Of a DNA stretch of 64,000 nucleotides, positions 8,333 through 17,639 are shown one piece after another. A program made the translations under genes and the position numbers. A model generated the notes under the pieces. That model was not told the origin of the DNA. It ran no database searches and was given only the letters and a program-made list of their open reading frames with translations. The first letter of the stretch is position 1. Every line of letters begins with the position of its first letter. Origin of the DNA: Frigoribacterium sp. MEB024 (GTDB taxonomy: Bacteria > Actinomycetota > Actinomycetes > Actinomycetales > Microbacteriaceae); assembly GCF_000878135.1 (NCBI RefSeq), contig NZ_JXQZ01000002.1:55361-119360 (forward strand), read 5' to 3'.

Positions 8333-8537
8333 ACCCCGCCCCCTCACCGAGGCAGGTCGAACCCGACCCCGGCCGCACCGAGTCGGTCCGAACCCGACCC
8401 CGCCGGCCCACCGGGGCGGGCCAATCCCGACCTCACCTACTCGGCGCGCCGAGCCAAACCCGACATGTCTCGGCCTCGCACCACGCCGGACCACGACCTG
8501 CCGGCGTGTCGACGCGCAACTGTCGCGATTTGCACAC
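8333..8537 (-). repeat. Composite repeat, copy B (inverted relative to copy A)
   Basis: Fills most of the 333-nt gene-free stretch 8237-8569. Read on the minus strand it begins GTGTGCAAATCGCGACA (8537-8521), holds CGACACGCCG and CGGCGTGGTG arms, then TGTCGGGTTTGGC (8465-8453). It is followed by four more degenerate GGTCGGGTTCGG units spaced 30-45 nt apart down to about 8333. The 17-nt head is identical in its first 16 nt to copy A. Confidence 0.7.
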
Positions 8538-8569
8538 GGGCAGAGGGGGGGCGGGCGGGGGGCGTGCGG

Positions 8570-10036
8570 CTACTGGACGGCGGAGGTGAGGCGTGCGACG
8601 TTGTCGAGGACCTTCGAGCGGAAGGGGCGCACCAGCCAGTCGTCGAGGAACAGTTCGCGGCTCGCGTCGCGGTAGGTCTGCTCGACCTCGCGCAGCCGGT
8701 CGACGAACTCGCGTCCGCGCACCATGACCGAGATCTCGAGGTTGAGGCTGAAGGACCGCATGTCCATGTTGCTGGAACCGATGACCGCGACCTCGTCGTC
8801 GATCGAGAAGTGCTTCGCGTGCAAGACGGTCGGCGAGCGGTAGAGGAAGATGCGAACCCCCGACCGCAGCAGGGCCTCGTAGTAGGAACGTTGCGCGTGG
8901 TACACCACCGGTTGGTCGCCGATCTCGCTGACGAAGAGCTGCACGTCGAGCCCCCGCTGGGCCGCCGTCGTGACGGCGTAGAGCATCGACTCGTCGGGCA
9001 CGAAGTAGGGGCTCGTGATGATGATGCGCTCCTGCGCGCTGTAGAGCAGCGAATTGAACAGCCGCAGGTTGTTCTCGCCGTCGAAACCCGGCCCGCTCGG
9101 CACCACCTGGCAGTCGATCGTCTCGAGCCGGTCGGCCGTGTGCACGGGGTCGGCCTCGCGCAGCAGCAACTCGTCGGTCTCGCTGTACCAGTCGGTGACG
9201 AACAGGGCGTTGATGCCGGCGACGATGGGGCCCTCGAAGCGGACCATGAAGTCTTTCCACTCGAGGCCGCGGCGCTTGTTCTTGCGTTTCTGGTAGCTCC
9301 TGTCGACCATGTTCTGCGAACCCGTGAAGGCCACCCGACCGTCGATCACGAGCAGCTTGCGGTGGTTGCGCAGATCGGGCCGCTGGTACTTGCCCCGCAG
9401 CGGCAGCACGGGCAGCATGAGCCGCCACTGCACGCCCATCGCGTCCAGTCGCCGTCGGGCCTTGCGGTACCCGGGGTATCCCCGGCTGGCGATGTGGTCC
9501 ATCAGCACACGGACGGTGACGCCCCGTCGACGGGCGTTCTCGAGTGCCAGGAAGAACGGCTCGGTCGTGCGGTCGAGGCTCGTGATGTAGAACTCGGCGT
9601 GGACGTAGCGGTGCGCGCCGTCGACCGCCTCGACCATGGCCGCCATGGACTCGTCGTAGTCGGTGTGCATCTCACCGGTGTTGCCGCCGACCAGCGGCAT
9701 CGCCCCGAGCGTTCGGTTGAGTTCGACCACAGAGTCGAGCCAGGCCGGCCACGGGTGGTCGCGCTTGACGCGCTCCATGCCCTCGGTCGTCTCGATGATG
9801 TACTTATTGATCTCACTCTGCTTCTCACGACGACGCGCGGGCAGCTTGGTGCTGCCGATCAACAAGAAGAGGACGAACCCGACGTAGGGGATCAGGAAGA
9901 TCGCGAGCAACCATGCGGTGGCCGTCTGGGGCCGCCGGTTGATCGGGACGTAGACGATGGCGAACACACGGATCGCGATGTCGAGCACGATGCCGAGCAC
10001 GGCGATCGTCGGCGCCACCCAGGCGGGTTCGACCAT
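8570..10036 (-). CDS. cls: Cardiolipin synthase (phospholipase D superfamily)
   Basis: 488 residues, matching bacterial Cls length. Two N-terminal membrane helices (VAPTIAVLGIVLDIAIRVFA and TAWLLAIFLIPYVGFVLFLL, the PLDc_N region) precede two HKD motifs: HRKLLVIDGRVAFTGSQNM near residue 225 and HAKHFSIDDEVAVIGSSNMD near residue 405. The enzyme makes cardiolipin at the membrane, in bacterial Cls from two phosphatidylglycerols. ATG start. It ends beside composite repeat copy B and lies 33 bp downstream of yajQ on the same strand, so the two may share a transcript. Confidence 0.93.
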   Translation of the reverse strand: MVEPAWVAPTIAVLGIVLDIAIRVFAIVYVPINRRPQTATAWLLAIFLIPYVGFVLFLLIGSTKLPARRREKQSEINKYIIETTEGMERVKRDHPWPAWLDSVVELNRTLGAMPLVGGNTGEMHTDYDESMAAMVEAVDGAHRYVHAEFYITSLDRTTEPFFLALENARRRGVTVRVLMDHIASRGYPGYRKARRRLDAMGVQWRLMLPVLPLRGKYQRPDLRNHRKLLVIDGRVAFTGSQNMVDRSYQKRKNKRRGLEWKDFMVRFEGPIVAGINALFVTDWYSETDELLLREADPVHTADRLETIDCQVVPSGPGFDGENNLRLFNSLLYSAQERIIITSPYFVPDESMLYAVTTAAQRGLDVQLFVSEIGDQPVVYHAQRSYYEALLRSGVRIFLYRSPTVLHAKHFSIDDEVAVIGSSNMDMRSFSLNLEISVMVRGREFVDRLREVEQTYRDASRELFLDDWLVRPFRSKVLDNVARLTSAVQ

Positions 10037-10069
10037 GGACGGGGCCTCTGAACCGTGAGCCGCGGGTGA

Positions 10070-10558
10070 CTAGCGGAAGTTGACGAACTGCAGGTCGACG
10101 TCGAGGTCGGCCTTCTTCAACAGCGCCATGGTCGCCTGCAGGTCGTCGCGACTCTTGGACTGAACGCGCAGTTCGTCGCCCTGGATCTGGCTCTTGACGC
10201 TCTTGGGTGCCTCGTCGCGGATGATCTTGCCGATCTTCTTCGCCGCGTCCTGCTCGATGCCCTGCTTGAGGGACGCCTCGATGCGGTACTCCTTGCCGCT
10301 GGCGAAGGGCTCGCCGACGTCGAGGTGCTTGAGGCTGATGCTGCGCTTGATGAACTTCGACTCGAGCACGTCGAGCACGGCCTTGACGCGTTCTTCGGTG
10401 GCCGCCTTGAGCAGCAGCTTCTCACCGCTCCAGTCGACCGAAGCACCGACGCCCTTGAAGTCGTAGCGCTGCTCGATCTCTTTCTGGGCCTGGTGGAGGG
10501 CGTTGTCGGCCTCCATCTTGTCGACCTTGCTGACCACGTCGAAGGAACTGTCTGCCAT
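10070..10558 (-). CDS. yajQ: YajQ family nucleotide-binding protein
   Basis: 162 residues starting [13 protein letters not shown], full length for YajQ, with typical segments [29 protein letters not shown] and LQFVNFR at the C-terminus. Proteins of this family bind nucleotides or RNA, and some bind cyclic di-GMP and alter transcription-factor activity; the role in actinobacteria is not settled. I prefer the second Met (10558) over the Met at 10567 because conservation begins there. Confidence 0.92.
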   Translation of the reverse strand: MADSSFDVVSKVDKMEADNALHQAQKEIEQRYDFKGVGASVDWSGEKLLLKAATEERVKAVLDVLESKFIKRSISLKHLDVGEPFASGKEYRIEASLKQGIEQDAAKKIGKIIRDEAPKSVKSQIQGDELRVQSKSRDDLQATMALLKKADLDVDLQFVNFR

Positions 10559-10601
10559 GGGGACCACCCTACCGACGACCGACGAGCTCGGTGACGACCG
10601 C

Positions 10602-10643
10602 GCGCCTCCTCGGTTCCGCCGTGGAGGGGAGCCGAGGAGGCGC
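10602..10643 (-). terminator. Terminator-like hairpin built from an inverted motif pair
   Basis: GCGCCTCCTCGG (10602-10613) pairs perfectly with CCGAGGAGGCGC (10632-10643) across an 18-nt loop, just after the fprA stop and before yajQ. Both arms are copies of the interspersed AGGAGGCGCG motif. Confidence 0.7.
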
Positions 10644-10663
10644 GGTGCGGGCGAGCGGGGAGG

Positions 10664-12046
10664 TCAGGCCGGCGTCGACTCCGTTTCGACGGCGCGCGAG
10701 ACGCGCACCATCTCGTCGCGCTCCACGACCTTGACCCGGGCACGCTCGTGCTCGTGGGCCCCGCCGAGGGCGATCTCGTGCTCGTCGAGCCGGTGCCAGC
10801 CCTCGAGGTCGGTGTACTCGACCCCGCGCTGCTCGAGCAGGGCCGGGACGGCCTCGTCGGACGGGTCGACCGGTTGCCACCAGCTGGCCTGGTCGTTGAT
10901 GAGGTGCTTGACGGTCTCCATCGCGTCGGACTTCGTGTGACCGATGAGGCCGACGGGGCCCCGCTTGATCCACCCGGTGGCGTAGACGCCGGGGACGATC
11001 TGGTTCTCGTCGTCCATGACCTGGCCCTCGTGGTTCGGGATCACGCCGCGGCGCTCGTCGAACGGGATGCCGTCGAGCGGCGAGCCGAAGTAGCCGACCG
11101 CGCGGTAGATGGCCTGGATCGGCACGTCGCGGAGTTCGCCCGTTCCCTCGACGCCACCCTGGCCGTCCGGCCGGGTGCGCTCGTACCGGAAGGCCGCGAC
11201 ACGACCGTCGGCGTCGCCGACGACCTCGACCGGCTTGGCGTAGAAGTGCAGGTGCAGGCGACGCGACGCCGTGCCGACCTCGCGCTGCCGCCACTGGTTC
11301 AGCACCTTGTCGATGACGAAGACCTGCTTGTTGGTCGCGATGGCCGTCTTCGACGCCTCGTCGTGGTCGAAGTCCTCGTCGTACACGATCATGTCGACGT
11401 CGCGCACCTCGCCGAGTTCGCGCAGTTCGAGCGGCGTGAACTTGACCTGTGCGGGACCCCGGCGACCGAAGACGTGGACGTCGGTGATCGAGGACTGCCT
11501 GAGACCCGCGTAGACGTTGTCGGGGATCTCGGTGGGCAGCAGGTCGTCGGCGTGCTTCGCCAGGATGCGCGAGACGTCGAGGGCGACGTTGCCGACACCG
11601 ACGACGGCGACCGACGTCGCGTCGAGCGGCCAGGTGCGGGGGAAGTCCGGGTGGCCGTCGAACCAGCTGACGAAGTCTGCCGCGCCGTAGCTGCCCTCGA
11701 GGTCGATGCCGGGGATGTCGAGGTCGGCGTCCTTGATGGCACCGGTCGAGAAGATGACGGCGTTGTAGTGCTTGCGCAGGTCGTCGAGCCCGATGTCGAC
11801 GCCGTAGCGGACGTTGCCGAAGACCCGGATGTCACCGCTGTCGAGCACGTCGCGCAGGGCGTTGACGATGCCCTTGATGCGGGGGTGGTCGGGCGCCACG
11901 CCGTAGCGCACGAGACCGTAGGGCGCCGGCAGCTGCTCGAAGAGGTCGATCGAGACGTCGAAGGCCTTCTCGGCCTTCGCGAGGATGTCGGCGGCGTAGA
12001 TGCCGGCCGGTCCGGCGCCGACGATGGCCAGTCGCAAGGTGGTCAC
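10664..12046 (-). CDS. fprA: Ferredoxin/flavodoxin--NADP+ reductase, FprA type
   Basis: 460 residues from a GTG with GGGAG about 8 nt upstream. N-terminal FAD site LAIVGAGPAGIYAADIL, then FEQLPAPYGLVRYGVAPDHP (signature of adrenodoxin-reductase-like FprA), NADPH site VAVVGVGNVALDVSRIL near residue 145, and GVYATGWIKRGPVGLIGHTKSD near residue 360. It moves electrons between NADPH and ferredoxin, supporting P450s or Fe-S biogenesis in the cytoplasm. 91 bp downstream of the polyprenyl synthase gene on the same strand. Confidence 0.92.
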   Translation of the reverse strand: MTTLRLAIVGAGPAGIYAADILAKAEKAFDVSIDLFEQLPAPYGLVRYGVAPDHPRIKGIVNALRDVLDSGDIRVFGNVRYGVDIGLDDLRKHYNAVIFSTGAIKDADLDIPGIDLEGSYGAADFVSWFDGHPDFPRTWPLDATSVAVVGVGNVALDVSRILAKHADDLLPTEIPDNVYAGLRQSSITDVHVFGRRGPAQVKFTPLELRELGEVRDVDMIVYDEDFDHDEASKTAIATNKQVFVIDKVLNQWRQREVGTASRRLHLHFYAKPVEVVGDADGRVAAFRYERTRPDGQGGVEGTGELRDVPIQAIYRAVGYFGSPLDGIPFDERRGVIPNHEGQVMDDENQIVPGVYATGWIKRGPVGLIGHTKSDAMETVKHLINDQASWWQPVDPSDEAVPALLEQRGVEYTDLEGWHRLDEHEIALGGAHEHERARVKVVERDEMVRVSRAVETESTPA

Positions 12047-12137
12047 GGGTTCTCCCTAGATCTGGGGTGGCTCGGCGAGGCCGGCCGGTTGGACGATGGT
12101 GCTCGAGGACGAGACGGACGAGGAGGCGCGGTGCCGG

Positions 12138-13277
12138 TCAGGCGGACCGCTCGACCACGCGGTCGGCGAAGCGGGTGAGCGCCTTCTTGACGGGCCCGTC
12201 GGGCAGCGGCGCCAGGGCGTCGAGGGCCTCTCGGGCCCAGCGGTGGGCCTCGACCCGGGTGCGTTCGGTGACCTCGTGCTCGCGGACCCGTCGGACCAGG
12301 TCGGCGAACTCGTCGTCGAGGTGGGCCGTCGCGTCGGCGAGCGGTGCCGACGAGCCGCCCTCGGTGGTCGGTTCGACACCCGACCGCTGCGCCGCCGCAC
12401 GCGTGGCGTCGACGATCCGGTCGATCTCGGACAAGAGCGACGACGCCTCGAGGTCGGTCTGCGCCAGCTGACGCAGGTACAGCACCGGGAGCGTGACGAC
12501 GCCCGCCCGCAGGTCGGTGCCGGCCTTCTTGCCGGTCTCGGCGGGCTGGTCGGACAGGTCGATGACGTCGTCGATCAGCTGGAACGCGATGCCGATCTTC
12601 TCACCGAACTCGGCGACGGGAGCGAGGTACTCACGCGGTGCACCGCTGAACATGACGCCGGCGCGGGCGGCGGTCGAGATGAGCGACCCCGTCTTGTCGG
12701 CGAGCACGTCGATGTAGTGGGCGATCGGGTCGTCCCCCTCGCGCGGGCCGACCGTCTCGTGCAGCTGACCGAGGCAGAGCCGTTCGAAGGTCTCGGCCTG
12801 CAGCAGGATGGCCTCTTGGCCGAGCCCCGACACGATCGTGCTGGCCCGGGCGAACAGCAGGTCGCCGGCGAGGATCGCCACGTTGTTGCCCCACACGGTC
12901 TGGGCGCTCGGGACGCCCCGACGCATCTGCGCCTCGTCCATGACGTCGTCGTGGTACAGCGAGGCGAGGTGGGTGATCTCGGTGGCCTGCGCCGAGGCGA
13001 CGATGCCGGGCGTCGCGCCGTCGCCCAGCTGGGCGATGAGCAGCGTCAGCGTCGGACGGACGCGCTTGCCGCCGGCGGCGAGGAGGTACCGCGTCGTGGC
13101 GTCGGCGATGTCGTCGGCGAAGGCGATCTCGCGCAGCAACCCCTCTTCGACGAGCTCGAGGCCGTCGTCGACCGCGGCCACGAAACGACGCTCGGTCGGC
13201 GTGGCGAACAGCTTCTCACCGAGGCCGAGCGAACGGCCCAACGAGTTGCGCTGTGCCGGAGGGGCGCCGGCGTTCAC
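12138..13277 (-). CDS. Polyprenyl diphosphate synthase (menaquinone side chain)
   Basis: 379 residues. Trans-isoprenyl diphosphate synthase motifs are LYHDDVMDEA (first Asp-rich motif) and LIDDVIDLSD (second), with GGKRVRPTL before the first. The enzyme condenses isopentenyl diphosphate units into a long all-trans prenyl chain. GTG 13277 overlaps the menG stop by 4 bp (GTGA), so the gene is translationally coupled to menG; this pairing argues for a role in making the menaquinone tail (HepT/IspB-like). Chain length cannot be read. Confidence 0.9.
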   Translation of the reverse strand: MNAGAPPAQRNSLGRSLGLGEKLFATPTERRFVAAVDDGLELVEEGLLREIAFADDIADATTRYLLAAGGKRVRPTLTLLIAQLGDGATPGIVASAQATEITHLASLYHDDVMDEAQMRRGVPSAQTVWGNNVAILAGDLLFARASTIVSGLGQEAILLQAETFERLCLGQLHETVGPREGDDPIAHYIDVLADKTGSLISTAARAGVMFSGAPREYLAPVAEFGEKIGIAFQLIDDVIDLSDQPAETGKKAGTDLRAGVVTLPVLYLRQLAQTDLEASSLLSEIDRIVDATRAAAQRSGVEPTTEGGSSAPLADATAHLDDEFADLVRRVREHEVTERTRVEAHRWAREALDALAPLPDGPVKKALTRFADRVVERSA

Positions 13278-14014
13278 GACGTGGCCCGCTTCGACCGCGA
13301 GGAGGAGCGCGCGGCACCCGACGCCGGCTTGCGACCGCGGTGCAGGGCGACGATGCCGAAGCTGAGGTCGCGGTGGGCGACCCGGGTGAACCCGGCGCCG
13401 CGGATCCACTGACTGAGGACCTGCTGCTCCGGCCACTGCTCGATGGACTCGGCCAGGTACGAGTAGGCCGGCCCGTTGCTGCTGGTGAACTTGGCCACGA
13501 GGGGCATGCCGTACTTGAGGTAGGCCCGGTACGCGGCGCGCAGCAGACCGAACGGCGGCGTGGAGAACTCGCAGACGACGAGCCGGCCACCGGGCTTGAG
13601 CACGCGGTTCATCTCGGCGAGCGCGACCTTGGGCCGGTTGACGTTGCGCAGCCCGAACGAGATGGTGACGGCGTCGAACGTGTCGTCGTCGAAGGGCAGC
13701 GACTCGGCGTTTCCCTCGACGAACTCGAGCTCGGGGTGGCGTTCGCGACCGACCTCGACCATGCCCTTCGAGAAGTCGAGCGCGACGACCTCGGCACCTC
13801 GCTGAGCGATGGCCGCCGAGCTGGTGCCCGTGCCCGCTGCGATGTCGAGGACCTTGTCGGCCGGACCGGCGCCGATCGCCTTGACGGTGGCGATGCGCCA
13901 CAGGACGGCGTTGCCCGCCGAGAGCACGTCGTTCGTGCGGTCGTAGTGGCGCGCGACGCCGTCGAACATCGAGGCGACCTCGTCGGGTTGCTTGTTCATG
14001 TCGGCCTTGGTCAC
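13274..14014 (-). CDS. menG: Demethylmenaquinone methyltransferase
   Basis: 246 residues of the UbiE/MenG family: SAM-binding VLDIAAGTGTSS, then FDAVTISFGLRNV and LKPGGRLVVCEFSTP, and the diagnostic MFDGVARHYDRTNDVLSAG near the N-terminus. It methylates demethylmenaquinone, the last step of menaquinone synthesis. I chose GTG 14014 (AGGA about 9 nt upstream) over the internal ATG 13999. Divergent from menF with a short shared promoter region, and coupled to the prenyl synthase by a 4-bp overlap. Confidence 0.93.
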   Translation of the reverse strand: MTKADMNKQPDEVASMFDGVARHYDRTNDVLSAGNAVLWRIATVKAIGAGPADKVLDIAAGTGTSSAAIAQRGAEVVALDFSKGMVEVGRERHPELEFVEGNAESLPFDDDTFDAVTISFGLRNVNRPKVALAEMNRVLKPGGRLVVCEFSTPPFGLLRAAYRAYLKYGMPLVAKFTSSNGPAYSYLAESIEQWPEQQVLSQWIRGAGFTRVAHRDLSFGIVALHRGRKPASGAARSSSRSKRATS

Positions 14015-14054
14015 GATGGTGGATCCTACCGTCAAGCACTGGGGGTGTCCCGAG

Positions 14055-14060
14055 TAGGGT
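14055..14060 (+). promoter_or_regulatory. Leaderless-type -10 element of menF
   Basis: TAGGGT followed by 6 nt and the GTG start at 14067. No ribosome-binding site is visible between them. Confidence 0.5.
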
Positions 14061-14066
14061 CGACGA

Positions 14067-15299
14067 GTGAAGTCCCCCGCGTCCCGCGTTCCGTCACTCG
14101 CCGTCCGCACCACGCGCATCGACCACGTCAGCCCGTTGCTCGACGTCGTCGACCGGTCACGTCCGCTGGTCTTCGTCCGAGGCGGGGCGGGCATGGCGGG
14201 CGTCGGCGAGGCCCTCCGCCTCGAGTTCTCCGGGCCCCACCGCATGACCGAGGCCGCCGACGCCTGGCGTGCCGTCGCGGCCGCCGCCACGGTGCACGAC
14301 GAGGTCGGCGTGCCCGGCACCGGATTGGTCGCGTTCGGCTCGTTCGCGTTCGACGACGAGTCCGCCGAGAAGAGCGTGCTGATCGTCCCGAGCATCGTCA
14401 TCGGACGGCGCGACGGGGTCGCCTGGATCACGCGGGTGGACGGCGCCGAGCTGCCCCCCGGGAAGCCGGTCGGCGCCTCCGTCCGTCTCTCGCTGGTCGA
14501 CGGCGCCCTCGGTGCCGACGGCTACGCCCAGGCCGTGGCCCGGGCCGTCGACGCCATCGGCGACGGCCGCGTCAGCAAGGTCGTCCTGGCCCGTGACCTC
14601 GTCGGCACGTTGCCACCCGAGGCCGACCTGCGCCTCGTCGCCGCCACCCTGTTGACCGCCTACCCCGACTGCTACGCCTTCGCCGTCGACGGGTTGATCG
14701 GGGCCAGCCCCGAGACGCTCGTCAAGTCCGAACGCGGCGAGGTGTCGGCCCGGGTGCTCGCCGGCAGCGCGGCGCGCGGCGTCGACTCGACGACCGACGA
14801 GCAGGCCGCCCTCTCGCTGGCGACGTCCCCGAAGGACCTCGACGAGCACGCCTTCGCCCTGCGCAGCCTGCTGCTCTCGCTCGGGCCGCACGCCCGCGAC
14901 GTCGTGACCGGCGAGCAGCCCTTCACCCTGCGCCTCCCGAATCTCTGGCACCTCGCGAGCGACGTCCGCGGCCGCCTCACCGACGGCTCGAGCTCGCTCG
15001 ACCTGATCGCCTCGCTGCACCCGACGGCGGCCGTCGCCGGCACCCCGACGCAGGAGGCGCTGGCCCTGATCCGAGAGCTCGAACCGTTCGACCGTGGTCG
15101 CTACGCGGGCCCGGTCGGCTGGGTCGGTGCCGACGGCGACGGCGAGTGGGCGATCGCACTGCGCTGCGCCCAGGTCGATCGGGACGGCTCGGTGCGGGCG
15201 TTCGCGGGGGCCGGCGTCGTCGCCGAGTCCGTGCCCGAGCGCGAAGTCGCCGAGACGGCGATGAAGTTCCGCCCCGTGGTCGACGCCTTCAGCCGATGA
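14067..15299 (+). CDS. menF: Isochorismate synthase
   Basis: 410 residues of the chorismate-utilising family: VSKVVLARDLVG near residue 175, IGASPETLVK with the catalytic region, LAGSAARG, then LHPTAAVAGTP and the C-terminal RYAGPVGWVGADGDGEW...ALRCAQV with the metal-binding Glu residues. It converts chorismate to isochorismate, the first step of menaquinone synthesis; DhbC-like siderophore enzymes are related, but the menG and menD context favours MenF. GTG start from a leaderless promoter. The stop overlaps the MFS start (ATGA). Confidence 0.9.
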   Translation: MKSPASRVPSLAVRTTRIDHVSPLLDVVDRSRPLVFVRGGAGMAGVGEALRLEFSGPHRMTEAADAWRAVAAAATVHDEVGVPGTGLVAFGSFAFDDESAEKSVLIVPSIVIGRRDGVAWITRVDGAELPPGKPVGASVRLSLVDGALGADGYAQAVARAVDAIGDGRVSKVVLARDLVGTLPPEADLRLVAATLLTAYPDCYAFAVDGLIGASPETLVKSERGEVSARVLAGSAARGVDSTTDEQAALSLATSPKDLDEHAFALRSLLLSLGPHARDVVTGEQPFTLRLPNLWHLASDVRGRLTDGSSSLDLIASLHPTAAVAGTPTQEALALIRELEPFDRGRYAGPVGWVGADGDGEWAIALRCAQVDRDGSVRAFAGAGVVAESVPEREVAETAMKFRPVVDAFSR

Positions 15300-16705
15300 C
15301 CGCCCCCGCGCCTGCGACGACGTGGTCGCGTCCGGTCGCCCTCGTCGTGGCGGCCGCGTTCTTCATGGAGAACCTCGACGCCACCATCCTCTCGACGGCG
15401 ACCGCCACGATCGCGACCGACTTCGGCGTCCAGCCCGCGCAACTCGGACTGGCCGTGACCGGCTACCTCGTCGCCGTGGCGGCGTTCATCCCGCTGGGCG
15501 CCTGGCTCGCCGAACGCTGGGGCGCCCGCCGCGTGTTCCTCGCGGCCGTCGTGCTCTTCGTCCTCGCCTCGGTCGCCTGTGCCGCGAGCACCGACCTGGT
15601 CGCCCTCACGGCCTCCCGGGTCGTGCAGGGCTTCGCGGGAAGCATGATGGTGCCCATCGGTCGTCTGATCGTCCTGCGCAGCACCGAGAAGTCCGAGCTG
15701 ATCCGAGCGATCGCCTACCTCACCTGGCCCGCGCTCGTGGCACCCGTCGTGGCGCCGCTGCTCGGAGGACTGCTCACCGAGCACCTCGGGTGGCAGTGGG
15801 TGTTCCTGGTCAACGTCCCGGTCGGCCTCGCGCTGCTCGTGGTCGCCTGGAGGGTCGTCCCCTCTCCCGAGGTCGGTGACCGCCAGCCGCTCGACCTGGT
15901 CGGTCTGGTGCTCGTGGCGGGATCGATCGTGGCGCTGGTGCTCGCGTTCGAGCTGCTCGGCGAGCCCACGACGCTCGTACCCGGCGTGCTGCTGGCCGTG
16001 CTGGCGGTGGTGCTCGGCCTCGTGGCCGTGCGGTGGTTCCGTCGGGCGGCGCACCCGTTGCTCGACCTCACGGCCTTCCGCATCGGGTCGTTCCGCGTGA
16101 CGAACCTCAGCGGATCGCTCTACCGGGCCGTCGTGAACGGCATCCCCTTCGTCGTCCCGCTGCTGCTGCAGGACGGTTTCGGCTGGTCGCCGGTCGAGGC
16201 GGGCCTCATGCTCATGTGGGTGTTCGTCGGCAACCTGGCCGTCAAACCGTTCACCACGCCACTGCTGAAGCGGTTCCGCGTCGTCCCGATCATCGTCGTC
16301 GCGACGGTGGCCCTCGCGGCGACCTTCGTCGCGGCCGCGCTGGTCGGCCCCGACACCTCGCCGGTCGTCGTGGCGGGGGTCCTGCTGCTCAGCGGCGTCT
16401 TCCGGTCCGTCGGCTTCACGGCCTACAACACCCTGCAGTTCGCCGACGTCCCGGCCGAGATGATCGGCCCGGCGAACGCCATCGCGTCCATCACGAGCCA
16501 GCTCGCCGTGGGGCTCGGCGTCGCCGCGACGGCCCTCGCCGTCCGCGTGGCCGACCTCGTGGCGTCGGCCGACGGCCCGGCACCCGCGGCGTCCGGGTAC
16601 CAGGCCGCGTTGATCGTCCTGGCCGTGCTGGCCCTGCTCAGCCTGATCGAGGGGCTGCGGCTGCCCACGGGGACGGGCGACGCGTTGCGGACCCGCGCCT
16701 CCTAG
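15296..16705 (+). CDS. MFS transporter, DHA2 (EmrB/QacA-like) family
   Basis: 469 residues with about 13-14 hydrophobic segments. AFFMENLDATILSTATATI in the first helix is the DHA2 family motif ('LD.TIvn.A'), and LAERWGARRVFL is MFS motif A. Antiporters of this family export drugs or metabolites with proton influx. It overlaps menF by 4 bp, so it is co-translated with the isochorismate synthase, though the transported compound is unknown. The final codons ACCCGCGCCTCC plus stop contain a copy of the interspersed motif, giving the C-terminus RTRAS. Confidence 0.87.
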   Translation: MTAPAPATTWSRPVALVVAAAFFMENLDATILSTATATIATDFGVQPAQLGLAVTGYLVAVAAFIPLGAWLAERWGARRVFLAAVVLFVLASVACAASTDLVALTASRVVQGFAGSMMVPIGRLIVLRSTEKSELIRAIAYLTWPALVAPVVAPLLGGLLTEHLGWQWVFLVNVPVGLALLVVAWRVVPSPEVGDRQPLDLVGLVLVAGSIVALVLAFELLGEPTTLVPGVLLAVLAVVLGLVAVRWFRRAAHPLLDLTAFRIGSFRVTNLSGSLYRAVVNGIPFVVPLLLQDGFGWSPVEAGLMLMWVFVGNLAVKPFTTPLLKRFRVVPIIVVATVALAATFVAAALVGPDTSPVVVAGVLLLSGVFRSVGFTAYNTLQFADVPAEMIGPANAIASITSQLAVGLGVAATALAVRVADLVASADGPAPAASGYQAALIVLAVLALLSLIEGLRLPTGTGDALRTRAS

Positions 16706-16712
16706 CCTCCTG

Positions 16713-16743
16713 ACCTCGTCGGCCGGTGCGCCGGCTACGAGGT
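16713..16743. terminator. Hairpin between convergent MFS and PPK2 genes
   Basis: ACCTCGT pairs with ACGAGGT and the inner GCCGG with CCGGC around a TGCG loop. It overlaps the PPK2 stop codon and can serve both directions. Confidence 0.6.
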
Positions 16744-17586
16744 GGCGAGCTTGGTCTTCTCGAGCTCGACGTCGAACTGCGCGACGGGCCAGTCGAGCCC
16801 GCGCGACGCGAGGGCGTCGGTCAGCAGCTTCTGCACGGCGATCCGGGCGTACCACTTGCGGTCGGCCGGGACGACGAACCACGGGGCGGTCTCGGTCGAG
16901 GTGCGACGGATCGCCGTCTCGTAGGCGTCCTGGTAGTCGTTCCAGACGAGACGCTCCTCCAGGTCGCCGGGGTTGTACTTCCAGTGCTTGTCGGGGCGGT
17001 CGAGCCGGTCGGCGAGGCGTTCCTTCTGCTCTTCGGACGAGATGTGCAGCATCACCTTGACCAGGGTGGTGCCGTTCGCGACGAACTCGTCCTCGAACGC
17101 GACGATGTCGGCGTACCGCTGCTCGATGTCTTCGGGCGGGGCCAGCCGACGGACCTTGCCGATCAGCACGTCCTCGTAGTGCGAGCGGTCGAACACCCCG
17201 ATCATGCCGGGGCCGGGCAGCTCGCGCCGCACCCGCCACAGGAAGTCGTGCGCGAGCTCGTCGGGGGTCGGTGCCTTGAACGCGTGGTGGGCGACGCCCT
17301 GGGGGTCGACGGCCCCGACGACGTGTCGGACGATGCCGCCCTTGCCCGCGGTGTCCATCGCCTGCAGGACGAGCAGCACGTTGCCGGTGCTGCCCCCGCT
17401 GCGGCTCTGTGCGAAGAGCTTCTCTTGCAGCTCGCCCAGGGTCTCGCGGCCCGACTCGAGCGCCTGCTGCGCATACGCCTTGTCACCCGCGAAACCCGGG
17501 GTGGACGAGGTGTCGACGTCGGCGAGCACGAAGCCCTCACCGGCTCGGAGGGACTGGGAGGGAGGGGTCGTCCACGTCTTGGCCAT
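16735..17586 (-). CDS. ppk2: Polyphosphate kinase 2 family protein
   Basis: 283 residues, the length of single-domain PPK2. Walker A LQAMDTAGKGG, lid region with GVFDRSHYEDVL (Walker B), and WKYNPGDLEERLVWNDYQDA typical of PPK2. The enzyme uses polyphosphate to phosphorylate NDPs or NMPs; the subclass is not decided here. A TAGGGT hexamer lies 7 nt upstream of the ATG (17594-17599), so it is probably leaderless. It sits inside the menaquinone cluster without an obvious pathway link. Confidence 0.9.
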   Translation of the reverse strand: MAKTWTTPPSQSLRAGEGFVLADVDTSSTPGFAGDKAYAQQALESGRETLGELQEKLFAQSRSGGSTGNVLLVLQAMDTAGKGGIVRHVVGAVDPQGVAHHAFKAPTPDELAHDFLWRVRRELPGPGMIGVFDRSHYEDVLIGKVRRLAPPEDIEQRYADIVAFEDEFVANGTTLVKVMLHISSEEQKERLADRLDRPDKHWKYNPGDLEERLVWNDYQDAYETAIRRTSTETAPWFVVPADRKWYARIAVQKLLTDALASRGLDWPVAQFDVELEKTKLATS

Positions 17587-17639
17587 GCCCCCGACCCTAC
17601 GGCCGAGCGACCCGATCCGCCCCGTCGTGGGGTGGACGG

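Noticed and set aside
8333..8465. CRISPR-like array of GGTCGGGTTCGG units
   Set aside because: Units are short, degenerate and irregularly spaced, with no cas genes; they belong to the composite repeat.
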